Below are positions 17,426 through 24,880 of a DNA stretch of 64,000 bases, in pieces. The translations under genes were made by a program, and so were the position numbers. The stretch comes from Fluviibacter phosphoraccumulans (GTDB lineage: Bacteria > Pseudomonadota > Gammaproteobacteria > Burkholderiales > Rhodocyclaceae). Below the pieces are notes generated by a model, which had not been told where the DNA came from, searched no databases, and saw nothing but the letters and a program-made list of their open reading frames with translations. The stretch spans positions 2,108,001-2,172,000 of the forward strand of contig NZ_AP019011.1 of assembly GCF_016110345.1 (NCBI RefSeq), written 5' to 3'. How positions within the stretch are numbered: position 1 is the stretch's first letter; the number at the start of each line of letters is the position of its first letter.

Positions 17426-18886
17426 ATGAGTGCAAAACGTCAGCAACTGATGCAGGCGCTACGCGGTGCGCTGCCTTCTGCCAATTTGCTTTGGCAGAAG
17501 GAAGACACCGCCCCTTACGAGTGTGACGGCCTTGCGGCTTATCGCACCCTGCCGCTGGCGGTGGCTTTGCCTGAAAACGAAGCACAGGTTCAGGCGGTGT
17601 TAAAAGTTTGTAATGAGTTCGGTGTGCCGGTCGTGCCGCGTGGTGCGGGCACTGGCCTGTCCGGCGGCGCGATGCCTATGCAAGAAGGCATTGTCTTGTC
17701 GACCGCCAAAATGAATCAGATTCTTAATATTGATCCATTGAGTCGCCGGGCGACCCTGCAGCCAGGTGTGCGTAACCTCGCCATCTCCGACGCAGCGGCA
17801 CCCTATGGGCTTTATTACGCACCCGATCCCTCCAGCCAGATTGCCTGCTCAATCGGCGGCAACGTGGCTGAAAACTCTGGAGGCGTGCATTGCCTGAAGT
17901 ACGGGCTCACCGTGAATAACGTGATTCAGGTGCGTGCCGTACTGATGGATGGAGAAGTTGTGGAATTTGGTACCGAGGCGCTGGATGCGCCGGGGCTGGA
18001 TCTCCTCGCCGTGATGATCGGTAGTGAAGGTATGCTGGCGGTGGTGACCGAAGTTACCGTGCGCCTGGTGCCACGTCCGCCAGTCGCGCGCGTCATCATG
18101 GCCAGCTTTGACGACATGACCAAGGCTGGTAATGCCGTGGCCGATGTGATCGCCGCCGGGTTGATTCCCGCCGGTCTGGAAATGATGGATAAGGCCGCCA
18201 CTCGCGCTGTGGAAGAATTTGTTCATGCCGGTTACGACCTGGATGCAGAAGCGATTCTGCTTTGTGAGTCGGACGGTACGGAAGAAGAAGTCACCGAAGA
18301 AATCGAGCGCATGAGCGCTGTGTTGCGTCAGTCGGGTGCCATTCGTATTCAGGTATCGCAGAGCGAAGCGGAACGCATGGTGTTCTGGAGTGGCCGCAAG
18401 AATGCCTTCCCGGCTGCGGGCCGTATTTCGCCTGATTATTACTGCATGGATGGCACGATTCCCAAGAAAGCGATTGCGACGCTGCTGAATCAGATCAAGG
18501 AAATGGAAGACCGTTACGGCTTGCGCTGTATGAACGTCTTCCATGCCGGCGATGGCAATATGCACCCGCTGATTTTGTTTGATGGTTCTGATGAAGACCA
18601 GTGGCACCGTGCAGAAAACTTCGGCAATGAAATTCTCGAAGCCTGCGTTGCGCTGGGCGGCACCATCACGGGTGAGCATGGTGTGGGGATCGAAAAGATC
18701 AATACCATGTGTGTACAGTTTGATGAAAAAGAGCGGGACGCATTCTTTGGGGTTAAAGCAGCCTTTGATCCGGCAAAGCTGTTGAACCCGGATAAGGCCA
18801 TACCGACCCTGCATCGTTGTGCTGAGTATGGCCGTATGCACGTGCATCGCGGCCAATTGCCACACGCCGATCTGCCCCGTTTCTAG
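17426..18886 (+). CDS. glcD: Glycolate oxidase subunit GlcD
   Basis: The flavin subunit that oxidises glycolate to glyoxylate. The 486-residue protein has the FAD-binding PCMH domain (VVPRGAGTGLSGGAMP near residue 71; CSIGGNVAENSGG near 140) and the C-terminal FAD-linked oxidase domain with FHAGDGNMHP and TGEHGVGIEK. A strong AAAGGGAG ribosome binding site precedes the ATG. It opens the three-gene glcDEF operon. D-lactate can also be a substrate in this family. Confidence 0.94.
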   Translation: MSAKRQQLMQALRGALPSANLLWQKEDTAPYECDGLAAYRTLPLAVALPENEAQVQAVLKVCNEFGVPVVPRGAGTGLSGGAMPMQEGIVLSTAKMNQILNIDPLSRRATLQPGVRNLAISDAAAPYGLYYAPDPSSQIACSIGGNVAENSGGVHCLKYGLTVNNVIQVRAVLMDGEVVEFGTEALDAPGLDLLAVMIGSEGMLAVVTEVTVRLVPRPPVARVIMASFDDMTKAGNAVADVIAAGLIPAGLEMMDKAATRAVEEFVHAGYDLDAEAILLCESDGTEEEVTEEIERMSAVLRQSGAIRIQVSQSEAERMVFWSGRKNAFPAAGRISPDYYCMDGTIPKKAIATLLNQIKEMEDRYGLRCMNVFHAGDGNMHPLILFDGSDEDQWHRAENFGNEILEACVALGGTITGEHGVGIEKINTMCVQFDEKERDAFFGVKAAFDPAKLLNPDKAIPTLHRCAEYGRMHVHRGQLPHADLPRF

Positions 18887-18894
18887 AGACTGCC

Positions 18895-19995
18895 ATGGCT
18901 GATTTAACACACGAATTTGTCGCGCAGATCAAAGAAGCAGTTGCGCAAAAGAGCCCGCTGATCATTGAAGGCTCCGGCAGCAAACGCTGGTACGGCAATG
19001 CCGTTGCTGGGCAACGAACGTTGTCTACCGCAGGACATATCGGCATACTGGATTACGATCCAGCCGAACTGGTTTTGACGGCACGCGCAGGCACGACGAT
19101 TGCCGAACTGGAAAAGGCACTGGCAGAGCGTGGGCAGATGTTGCCCTTCGAGCCACCGCATTATTCCCCCGCATCAACCCTGGGCGGGGTGATTGCCGCT
19201 GGCCTGTCTGGCCCGGCGCGTCCTTATGCTGGTGGTGTGCGTGATTTTGTGCTGGGTTTGCACATCATTGTCGGCAAGGGTGATGTGCTGAAATTCGGCG
19301 GTCAGGTGATGAAGAACGTAGCCGGTTATGATGTGTCACGTCTGATGGCGGGCTCGCTCGGCGTGCTGGGTTTGATGACGCAGGTATCTCTTAAGGTACT
19401 GCCTGTCCCGCTGGCGCAGAGCACCTTGTGTTTTGAGCTTTCGGAAGTAGCGGCAATTCACCAGATCAATGAATGGTCGGCCAAACCCTTACCAATGACT
19501 GGGAGCGTTTGGCATCAAGGCATACTCAGTGTGCGTCTGGCCGGTGCGCGGGCAGCCGTCGCCTCCGCCGAGCAGCAATTGGGCGGCACCAAGCTGGCGC
19601 CTGAAGCTGCTGCAAAGCTCTGGTTGGATCTGCAAGATCAGACGCATGCGTTTTTCTCTAGTGCGAGCGCTATGGCGGCTCAGCATTCGCTCTGGCGTTT
19701 GTCGTTGCCTGCGATCGCCCCTGCCATTGATGCGGTAACGATTTCGGGTGCGCAGGATCAACTGATTGAATGGGGTGGTGCTCAGCGCTGGGTGTGGAGT
19801 GATGCGTCACCTGAGGCTATTCGCAAGCTTGCCCGCAGTCTCGGCGGCCACGCGGTACTGTTCAATAATCAGCATGCAGTTGGCGATGTGTTTGATCAAT
19901 TGCCACCGGCGTTGAAGGCGATTCATCAACGACTGAAAAACACATTTGATCCGCACGGGGTGTTTAACCCGGGCCGACTCTATCAGGGCTTGTAA
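18895..19995 (+). CDS. glcE: Glycolate oxidase FAD-binding subunit GlcE
   Basis: A 366-residue truncated relative of GlcD that holds a second FAD and is needed for activity. Visible are the short N-terminal PP-loop region (PLIIEGSGSKRWYG), the segment ASTLGGVIAAGLSGPARPYAGGVRDFVLG and KNVAGYDVSRLMAGSLGVLG, then the end FDPHGVFNPGRLYQGL typical of this family. It begins eight bases after glcD and is followed one base later by glcF. Confidence 0.93.
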   Translation: MADLTHEFVAQIKEAVAQKSPLIIEGSGSKRWYGNAVAGQRTLSTAGHIGILDYDPAELVLTARAGTTIAELEKALAERGQMLPFEPPHYSPASTLGGVIAAGLSGPARPYAGGVRDFVLGLHIIVGKGDVLKFGGQVMKNVAGYDVSRLMAGSLGVLGLMTQVSLKVLPVPLAQSTLCFELSEVAAIHQINEWSAKPLPMTGSVWHQGILSVRLAGARAAVASAEQQLGGTKLAPEAAAKLWLDLQDQTHAFFSSASAMAAQHSLWRLSLPAIAPAIDAVTISGAQDQLIEWGGAQRWVWSDASPEAIRKLARSLGGHAVLFNNQHAVGDVFDQLPPALKAIHQRLKNTFDPHGVFNPGRLYQGL

Positions 19996-19996
19996 G

Positions 19997-21229
19997 ATGC
20001 AGATCAATATAACGCCCGAGTTCCGCGATGATGCCGACATTGGCGCGGTTAAAGCCATTGTTAACAAATGCGTGCACTGCGGTTTCTGTACGGCCACGTG
20101 TCCGACGTATCAGGTGCTCGGTGATGAGCTGGATGGTCCACGTGGTCGTATCTATCTGATGAAGCAGATGGTCGAGGGCGCGCCGGTAACGGCCAAGACC
20201 CAGAGCCATCTGGATCGTTGCCTCACCTGTCGCAATTGCGAAACAACGTGCCCGTCTGGCGTGCGTTACGGCCGCCTGGTCGATATCGGCCGTCGTTATG
20301 TGGATGAGCGGGTTGTGCGACCGCTATCACAGCGTATTGAACGCTGGTTAATGCGTGAGACGCTCAGTCGTCGTCAAATTTTCTCGTTCCTGCACGGTGT
20401 TGGACGCACGCTGCGCCCGCTGCTGCCCGCAACACTCAAGAAAAAAATCCAGGTCGCTCCGGCTGCTGGCTCGTGGCCGGCCGCAACGCATAAAACTAAA
20501 ATGTTGCTGCATGTGGGTTGCGTGCAACCGGCCTTGATGCCGAATGTTGATGCAGCCACAGCGCGTGTGTTCGACAAGCTGGGCATCGAGCTGGTGATTG
20601 CCTCTGATGCTGAATGCTGTGGCGCAATTCGCCAGCACTTGAGTGACCATCACGGGGCCGAAGCGCAGATGAAGCGCAATATCGATGCCTGGTGGCCACA
20701 CGTTGAGAATGGTGTGGAAACCATCGTCATCAACGCCTCGGGTTGTGGCGTGATGATCAAGGACTATGCAGAAATTCTGGCACATGATCCGGCGTATGCA
20801 ACCAAAGCCGAGCGCATTGCCAAGATGGTCAAGGATGTCAGCGAAATCCTTCCGAGCTATCAAGCGCATTTGTCGATGATGGCCACGACCAAACGTGCTG
20901 GTGGTATCCCGGAACGCGTGACCTATCACCCGCCGTGTACCTTGCAACATGGCCAGAAAATTCGTGGCCCGGTTGAAGGTCTGCTGGGTGCGCTCGGCGT
21001 TACCGTGAGACTCTGCCAGGATAGTCACCTCTGCTGTGGTTCAGCGGGTACTTATTCGATGCTGCAACCGGCACTCTCGCAAGAACTACTGGGCCGCAAG
21101 CTGACGAATCTACTGAAGACCGAGCCGCAGGAAATTGTTTCCGGTAACGTGGGCTGTATCAATCATCTGCAGTCTGGCACCGATGTGCCGGTGCGTCACT
21201 GGATCGAACTGATCGATCGGATGATCTAG
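19997..21229 (+). CDS. glcF: Glycolate oxidase iron-sulfur subunit GlcF
   Basis: It carries electrons from the flavin subunits towards the quinone pool. The 410-residue protein has two 4Fe-4S motifs near the N-terminus (CVHCGFCTATCPTYQ and CLTCRNCETTCPSGVRYG) and two C-terminal cysteine-rich CCG regions (ECCGAIRQH; LCCGSAGTYS). The start just after the glcE stop is preferred to an upstream ATG at 19946 inside glcE because the family begins MQxNxTPEF. CAGGG upstream may serve as the ribosome binding site. Confidence 0.94.
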   Translation: MQINITPEFRDDADIGAVKAIVNKCVHCGFCTATCPTYQVLGDELDGPRGRIYLMKQMVEGAPVTAKTQSHLDRCLTCRNCETTCPSGVRYGRLVDIGRRYVDERVVRPLSQRIERWLMRETLSRRQIFSFLHGVGRTLRPLLPATLKKKIQVAPAAGSWPAATHKTKMLLHVGCVQPALMPNVDAATARVFDKLGIELVIASDAECCGAIRQHLSDHHGAEAQMKRNIDAWWPHVENGVETIVINASGCGVMIKDYAEILAHDPAYATKAERIAKMVKDVSEILPSYQAHLSMMATTKRAGGIPERVTYHPPCTLQHGQKIRGPVEGLLGALGVTVRLCQDSHLCCGSAGTYSMLQPALSQELLGRKLTNLLKTEPQEIVSGNVGCINHLQSGTDVPVRHWIELIDRMI

Positions 21230-21258
21230 GGGAGATTTAGTCGTGTGATAACGGCCAA

Positions 21259-21292
21259 GTTCTTGAGATAATGCAGATATCGATTCAAGAAC
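21259..21292 (+). promoter_or_regulatory. pyrE promoter inside an 8-bp perfect dyad
   Basis: GTTCTTGA at 21259-21266 and TCAAGAAC at 21285-21292 are exact inverted repeats 18 bases apart. Between and overlapping them lies an extended -10, TGAGATAAT (21264-21272). The left half would not be transcribed, so this looks like a DNA operator rather than an RNA hairpin. Confidence 0.45.
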
Positions 21293-21307
21293 CCCTGAAA
21301 GATTGCT

Positions 21308-21946
21308 ATGTCGTCATTGAGCCACGATTTCATCCGTTTCGCCCTTGATCAGAATGTCCTGCGTTTCGGGGAATTCAAAACCAAAGCGGGGCGGCTTTCT
21401 CCCTACTTCTTTAATTCGGGTCTGTTTCAGGATGGCGCGGCGCTGGCCCAGCTTTCTGAGTTTTATGCGGGCCGTTTACTGGAATCCGGTTTACAGTTCG
21501 ACATGCTCTTTGGACCGGCCTATAAAGGCATTCCGCTGGTCGCTGCGATCTCTGTCATTCTGGCGCAGCAAGGTCATAACTTTCCTTATGCCTTTAACCG
21601 CAAGGAAGTTAAGGATCATGGCGAAGGTGGCACGATTGTTGGCGCACCGCTCAAAGGCCACGTGTTGATCGTCGATGATGTCATCTCGGCCGGCACTTCG
21701 GTACGGGAATCGGTTGAACTGATTCGTGCCCAGGGCGCTACCCCGGCCGGTGTGCTGATTGCGCTGGACCGCATGGAGCGCGGCACGGGTGAACTGTCGG
21801 CCGTGCAGGAAGTTTCTGCTTCCTATGGCATCCCGGTGATCGCTATTGCTAACCTCGCCGATCTGCTTGATTTCTTGAAAGACAATGCAGACCTCGCCAG
21901 CCATCGCCCTGCAGTAGCGGCTTATCGCGAGCAGTACGGAGTTTAA
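21308..21946 (+). CDS. pyrE: Orotate phosphoribosyltransferase
   Basis: It joins orotate to PRPP in pyrimidine synthesis. The 212-residue protein has the PRPP-binding loop VLIVDDVISAGTSVRES near residue 120, the orotate loop KTKAGRLSPYFFNSGLF near 24 and FNRKEVKDHGEGG. A GAAAG precedes the ATG. The last codons of this gene are repeated about 700 bases downstream, beyond a toxin-antitoxin pair, as expected if an element inserted at the gene's end while leaving the reading frame intact. Confidence 0.96.
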   Translation: MSSLSHDFIRFALDQNVLRFGEFKTKAGRLSPYFFNSGLFQDGAALAQLSEFYAGRLLESGLQFDMLFGPAYKGIPLVAAISVILAQQGHNFPYAFNRKEVKDHGEGGTIVGAPLKGHVLIVDDVISAGTSVRESVELIRAQGATPAGVLIALDRMERGTGELSAVQEVSASYGIPVIAIANLADLLDFLKDNADLASHRPAVAAYREQYGV

Positions 21947-21947
21947 G
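21925..21947 (+). repeat. Direct repeat copy 1 (3' end of pyrE)
   Basis: A 23-bp segment starting TCGCGAGCAGTAC and ending TTTAAG, spanning the last codons and stop of pyrE. It matches 22626-22648 at 21 of 23 positions. The two copies are 701 bases apart and enclose only the MNT and HEPN genes. Confidence 0.75.
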
Positions 21948-21981
21948 CGGCAACTGATTGAAGTTATGGTTAAATAAAGCC

Positions 21982-22272
21982 ATGAAACCGTCAGTCGCCC
22001 TGCAAACCCACCGCGCACTCATTCGCAGCGTGGTTGAGCGATATCGTGCGCGAAATCCGCGTGTATTTGGTTCGGTGCTGCATGGAGACGATGAAGAAGG
22101 TAGTGATCTCGACCTCCTCATTGATCCGATCAAAGGCACCTCGCTAATGGATGTGGCTGGTATCCAGGTGGAGCTGGAAAGACTGCTGGGTATTCCCGTG
22201 GATGTCCTTACGCCCAAAGCGCTGCCTGAAAAATTCCGTCAGCGGGTGCTGGATGAAGCTGTGCCTGTATGA
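21982..22272 (+). CDS. MNT-domain nucleotidyltransferase antitoxin (MntA-like)
   Basis: A 96-residue minimal nucleotidyltransferase. It has the exact family signature GS-X10-DXD: Gly30-Ser31, then Asp42-Leu43-Asp44, within RVFGSVLHG and GSDLDLLID; a third acidic residue is Asp74. In studied pairs this protein neutralises the HEPN toxin by adding AMP to a tyrosine near its active site. The ATG at 21982 fits the family start better than the TTG at 21958. Its stop overlaps the next gene by four bases. GC is about 54%. Confidence 0.88.
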   Translation: MKPSVALQTHRALIRSVVERYRARNPRVFGSVLHGDDEEGSDLDLLIDPIKGTSLMDVAGIQVELERLLGIPVDVLTPKALPEKFRQRVLDEAVPV

Positions 22273-22616
22273 AAAAATCACTTCGTTGCTCTGATTATCT
22301 AGGGCACATTGTCCAGGCGATGGAGCGTATTCAGCGGTATACAGCCAATGTTACCGAGCAGATTTTTCTCAGCGATGAGTTGGTTCAGGATGCTGTTGTT
22401 AGAAACATTGAGATCATTGGCGAGGCAGCAAAGAATATTCAGCGGATTGATCCTGGCTTTGCCAGTAAGCACGAAGAGATTCCTTGGCAAGTTATGTATG
22501 CCATGCGGAATCGTCTATCCCATGGTTATGACACGATTGACTATGAAGTCGTTTGGAACTTGATCCAGGAAGATCTGCCAAACCTTTATCAGCTGACAAA
22601 GGGAGTGCTGAAATGA
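22269..22616 (+). CDS. HEPN-domain toxin (HepT-like, DUF86)
   Basis: A 115-residue all-helical HEPN protein, expected to be a toxic RNase acting as a dimer. The active-site motif R-X4-H-X-Y is present as Arg80, His85 and Tyr87 (RNRLSHGY), and NIEIIGEAAKNI near residue 46 is the other conserved helix. Tyr87 is the residue position modified by the partner nucleotidyltransferase in characterised systems. It overlaps mntA by ATGA, which fixes the pair as a toxin-antitoxin operon. GC is about 45%, well below the core genes. Confidence 0.88.
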   Translation: MKKSLRCSDYLGHIVQAMERIQRYTANVTEQIFLSDELVQDAVVRNIEIIGEAAKNIQRIDPGFASKHEEIPWQVMYAMRNRLSHGYDTIDYEVVWNLIQEDLPNLYQLTKGVLK

Positions 22617-22625
22617 ATCAGCGTG

Positions 22626-22648
22626 TCGCGAGCAGTACAGGGTTTAAG
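22626..22648 (+). repeat. Direct repeat copy 2 (pyrE-end duplicate)
   Basis: The second copy of the pyrE 3' end, with two base changes. Read in the pyrE frame it would still encode REQYRV and a stop, against REQYGV in pyrE itself. It lies ten bases after the HEPN stop codon and marks the right border of the inserted segment. Confidence 0.75.
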
Positions 22649-22674
22649 TTGGAATAGCCCGCTCAGGAAATGAT

Positions 22675-23358
22675 ATGGGTATGAAGCTAGACTCGGTCGT
22701 GCCATGGGGACGATCTTACGAAGAGTATGTCAGGATGTTTTCTCTGTCCGAAGAGGACATTCGTAGACCCATTTTAGGTTGCGGGGATGGGCCAGCCTCC
22801 TTTAATTCCTCGTTGACTAAACTAGGCGGCCAGGTTGTCTCATGCGATCCTATCTACCAGTTCACTGCTCAGGAAATCAAAAGTCGAATTGATGAAACCT
22901 ATGAATCTGTTATTGCCCAGATGAGGCTTAATGAACAGGGATATCTATGGAATACCATCAAGTCAATTGAAGCGCTGGGCGAGCTTCGCATGCGATCGAT
23001 GAACCTGTTTTTAGAGGACTACGATGCGGGCAAGGCGGATGCGCGTTACCTTGCTCTAGAGTTCCCCAAGAAACTCCCTTTTAGAGACAACCAATTTGAG
23101 CTGGCTCTAGCTTCACATTTTCTGCTTCTATACAGCCAACATCTATCCTACGACTTTCACCTTAAGTCTATTAATGAGGTGATGAGGGTTGCAAAAGAAT
23201 TGAGAATATTCCCAGTGCTAACCTTAGATGGTAAGCGCTCCCCGTTTCTTGAAAAACTGATTGATTATTTTAATGGCAGGGGTTTTTTTGCGGAACTGGT
23301 GAAGGTTAACTACGAGTTCCAGATTGGTGGGAATGAGATGCTAGTGATTCGGCAGTAA
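22675..23358 (+). CDS. SAM-dependent methyltransferase-like protein
   Basis: A 227-residue protein with a Rossmann-type motif I (ILGCGDGPASF near residue 33) and an acidic end to strand 2 (VVSCDPIY), then LPFRDNQFELALASHFLLLY as motif IV-like and a conserved C-terminus (YEFQIGGNEMLVI). The substrate is unknown. CAGGAAA precedes the ATG. GC is about 45% over 22741-23340, far below the flanking core genes, so it was probably acquired. It lies just outside the right repeat of the toxin-antitoxin insert. Confidence 0.75.
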   Translation: MGMKLDSVVPWGRSYEEYVRMFSLSEEDIRRPILGCGDGPASFNSSLTKLGGQVVSCDPIYQFTAQEIKSRIDETYESVIAQMRLNEQGYLWNTIKSIEALGELRMRSMNLFLEDYDAGKADARYLALEFPKKLPFRDNQFELALASHFLLLYSQHLSYDFHLKSINEVMRVAKELRIFPVLTLDGKRSPFLEKLIDYFNGRGFFAELVKVNYEFQIGGNEMLVIRQ

Positions 23359-23365
23359 ATTGAAA

Positions 23366-23392
23366 ATCGGCCTCACGGTTCGAGAGGCCGAT
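23366..23392 (-). terminator. Hairpin terminator of gatB, possibly bidirectional
   Basis: A perfect 9-bp stem (ATCGGCCTC and GAGGCCGAT) with a 9-base loop. On the minus strand it is followed by TTTTCAATTTA, making it a rho-independent terminator after gatB. It also lies seven bases after the methyltransferase-like gene on the plus strand, where the T-tract is poor. Confidence 0.75.
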
Positions 23393-23410
23393 CTCTTGCA
23401 ATGCCTCTGA

Positions 23411-24853
23411 TCAGCTGAGCTTCTTCTTCAGCAGATCATTCACCTGCTGTGGATTGGCTTTGCCCTTGGCGGCCTTCATGATCTGGCCAACCAGTGCGTT
23501 CAGTGCTTTTTCTTTACCGGCTTTGAATTCGGCCACATTGCCCGGATTGGCGGCGAGCACTTCATCGACCAAAGCTTCAATGGCACCTGTGTCGGTGATC
23601 TGCTTGAGGCCTTGCGCTTCGATGATTTCGTCGGCGCTCTGGCCTTGGCCCTGCCACAGCGCATCGAATACTTTTTTGCCGATAGCGTTGGAGATGGTCT
23701 GATCCGCAATGCGGGCGATGAGACCGCCCAGCTGTTCTGGCGTTACCGGTGCGGCGTCGATGTCCAGGCCTTCGCGATTGAGGCGTGCCGAGAAGTCACC
23801 CATGATCCAGTTGGCAGCGACTTTGGCTTGCGCGTTGCCAGCCACCTTGAGGGTGCCTTCGTAATAGCGGGCAATTTCCAGTGATGCGGTAACGGCAGCG
23901 GCGTCGTAGGCCGAGAGGCCGAGCGCCTGAAAGCGTTCGCGCATGGCTTGCGGTAGCTCCGGCATTTCGCCGCGCACGCGATCGATCCATTCGTCACTAA
24001 TGACTATCGGCAGTAGATCCGGGTCCGGAAAGTACCGGTAATCCTGCGCGTCTTCTTTGCTCCGCATGGCGCGTGTTTCACCGGTGTCCGGATCGAACAG
24101 CACGGTGGCCTGCTGAATGGCGCGGCCTTCTTCCAGTTCGTTGATCTGCCATTGCACTTCATAGTCGATGGCTTGTTGCATGAAGCGGAAGGAGTTCAGA
24201 TTCTTGATCTCGCGGCGCGTGCCGAAAGGCTGGCCGGGTTTGCGCACGGAGACGTTGGCATCGCAGCGGAAGGAGCCTTCCTGCATGTTGCCATCGCAGA
24301 TGCCGATCCAGCGCACGAGGCTATGCAGGGCGCGGGCGTAGGCCACGGCTTCGGTCGATGATCGCATTTCTGGTTCGGTCACGATTTCGAGCAGCGGTGT
24401 GCCGGCACGATTAAGATCAACGCCGGTGTGGCCTTGGAAGTCTTCATGCAGGGATTTGCCGGCATCTTCTTCCATGTGGGCGCGCGTCAGGTTCACAACC
24501 TTTTCAACAAGATCATCACCCTGGCCGATTTGCAGCACGATCTGGCCGCCTACAACCACGGGGTTTTCAAATTGGCTGATCTGGTAGCCCTTAGGCAGAT
24601 CCGGATAGAAATAGTTTTTGCGGGCAAAGATGGAGTGCTGGTCGATTTTGGCACCCACGGCCAAACCGAACCGGATAGCGCAGCCCACGGCTTCGCGATT
24701 AACCACCGGTAGCACGCCCGGCATGGCCAGGTCGATCAGGCTGGTTTGCACATTCGGCTCGGCGCCAAAGGCAGTGGAGGCCCCCGAAAAGATTTTCGAT
24801 TGGGTGGCGAGTTGGGCATGCGTTTCGATGCCGATAACAACTTCCCAGGTCAT
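23411..24853 (-). CDS. gatB: Aspartyl/glutamyl-tRNA amidotransferase subunit B
   Basis: The tRNA-binding subunit of the enzyme that converts Glu-tRNA(Gln) or Asp-tRNA(Asn) to the amide form. The 480-residue protein starts WEVVIGIETHAQL and has FARKNYFYPDLPKGYQISQ, MEEDAGKS and the C-terminal YqeY-like helical tail (NPQQVNDLLKKKL). An AGAGAGAG ribosome binding site precedes the ATG. It is the last gene of gatCAB; the 27-base gap after gatA holds no terminator. Confidence 0.96.
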   Translation of the reverse strand: MTWEVVIGIETHAQLATQSKIFSGASTAFGAEPNVQTSLIDLAMPGVLPVVNREAVGCAIRFGLAVGAKIDQHSIFARKNYFYPDLPKGYQISQFENPVVVGGQIVLQIGQGDDLVEKVVNLTRAHMEEDAGKSLHEDFQGHTGVDLNRAGTPLLEIVTEPEMRSSTEAVAYARALHSLVRWIGICDGNMQEGSFRCDANVSVRKPGQPFGTRREIKNLNSFRFMQQAIDYEVQWQINELEEGRAIQQATVLFDPDTGETRAMRSKEDAQDYRYFPDPDLLPIVISDEWIDRVRGEMPELPQAMRERFQALGLSAYDAAAVTASLEIARYYEGTLKVAGNAQAKVAANWIMGDFSARLNREGLDIDAAPVTPEQLGGLIARIADQTISNAIGKKVFDALWQGQGQSADEIIEAQGLKQITDTGAIEALVDEVLAANPGNVAEFKAGKEKALNALVGQIMKAAKGKANPQQVNDLLKKKLS

Positions 24854-24880
24854 ACGTCTCTCTCTGGACTCAGTGGTGAA

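Noticed and set aside
17849..18910. A 353-codon open frame antisense to glcD
   Set aside because: It lies wholly opposite a well-supported gene with all family motifs and shows the same shadow-like composition.
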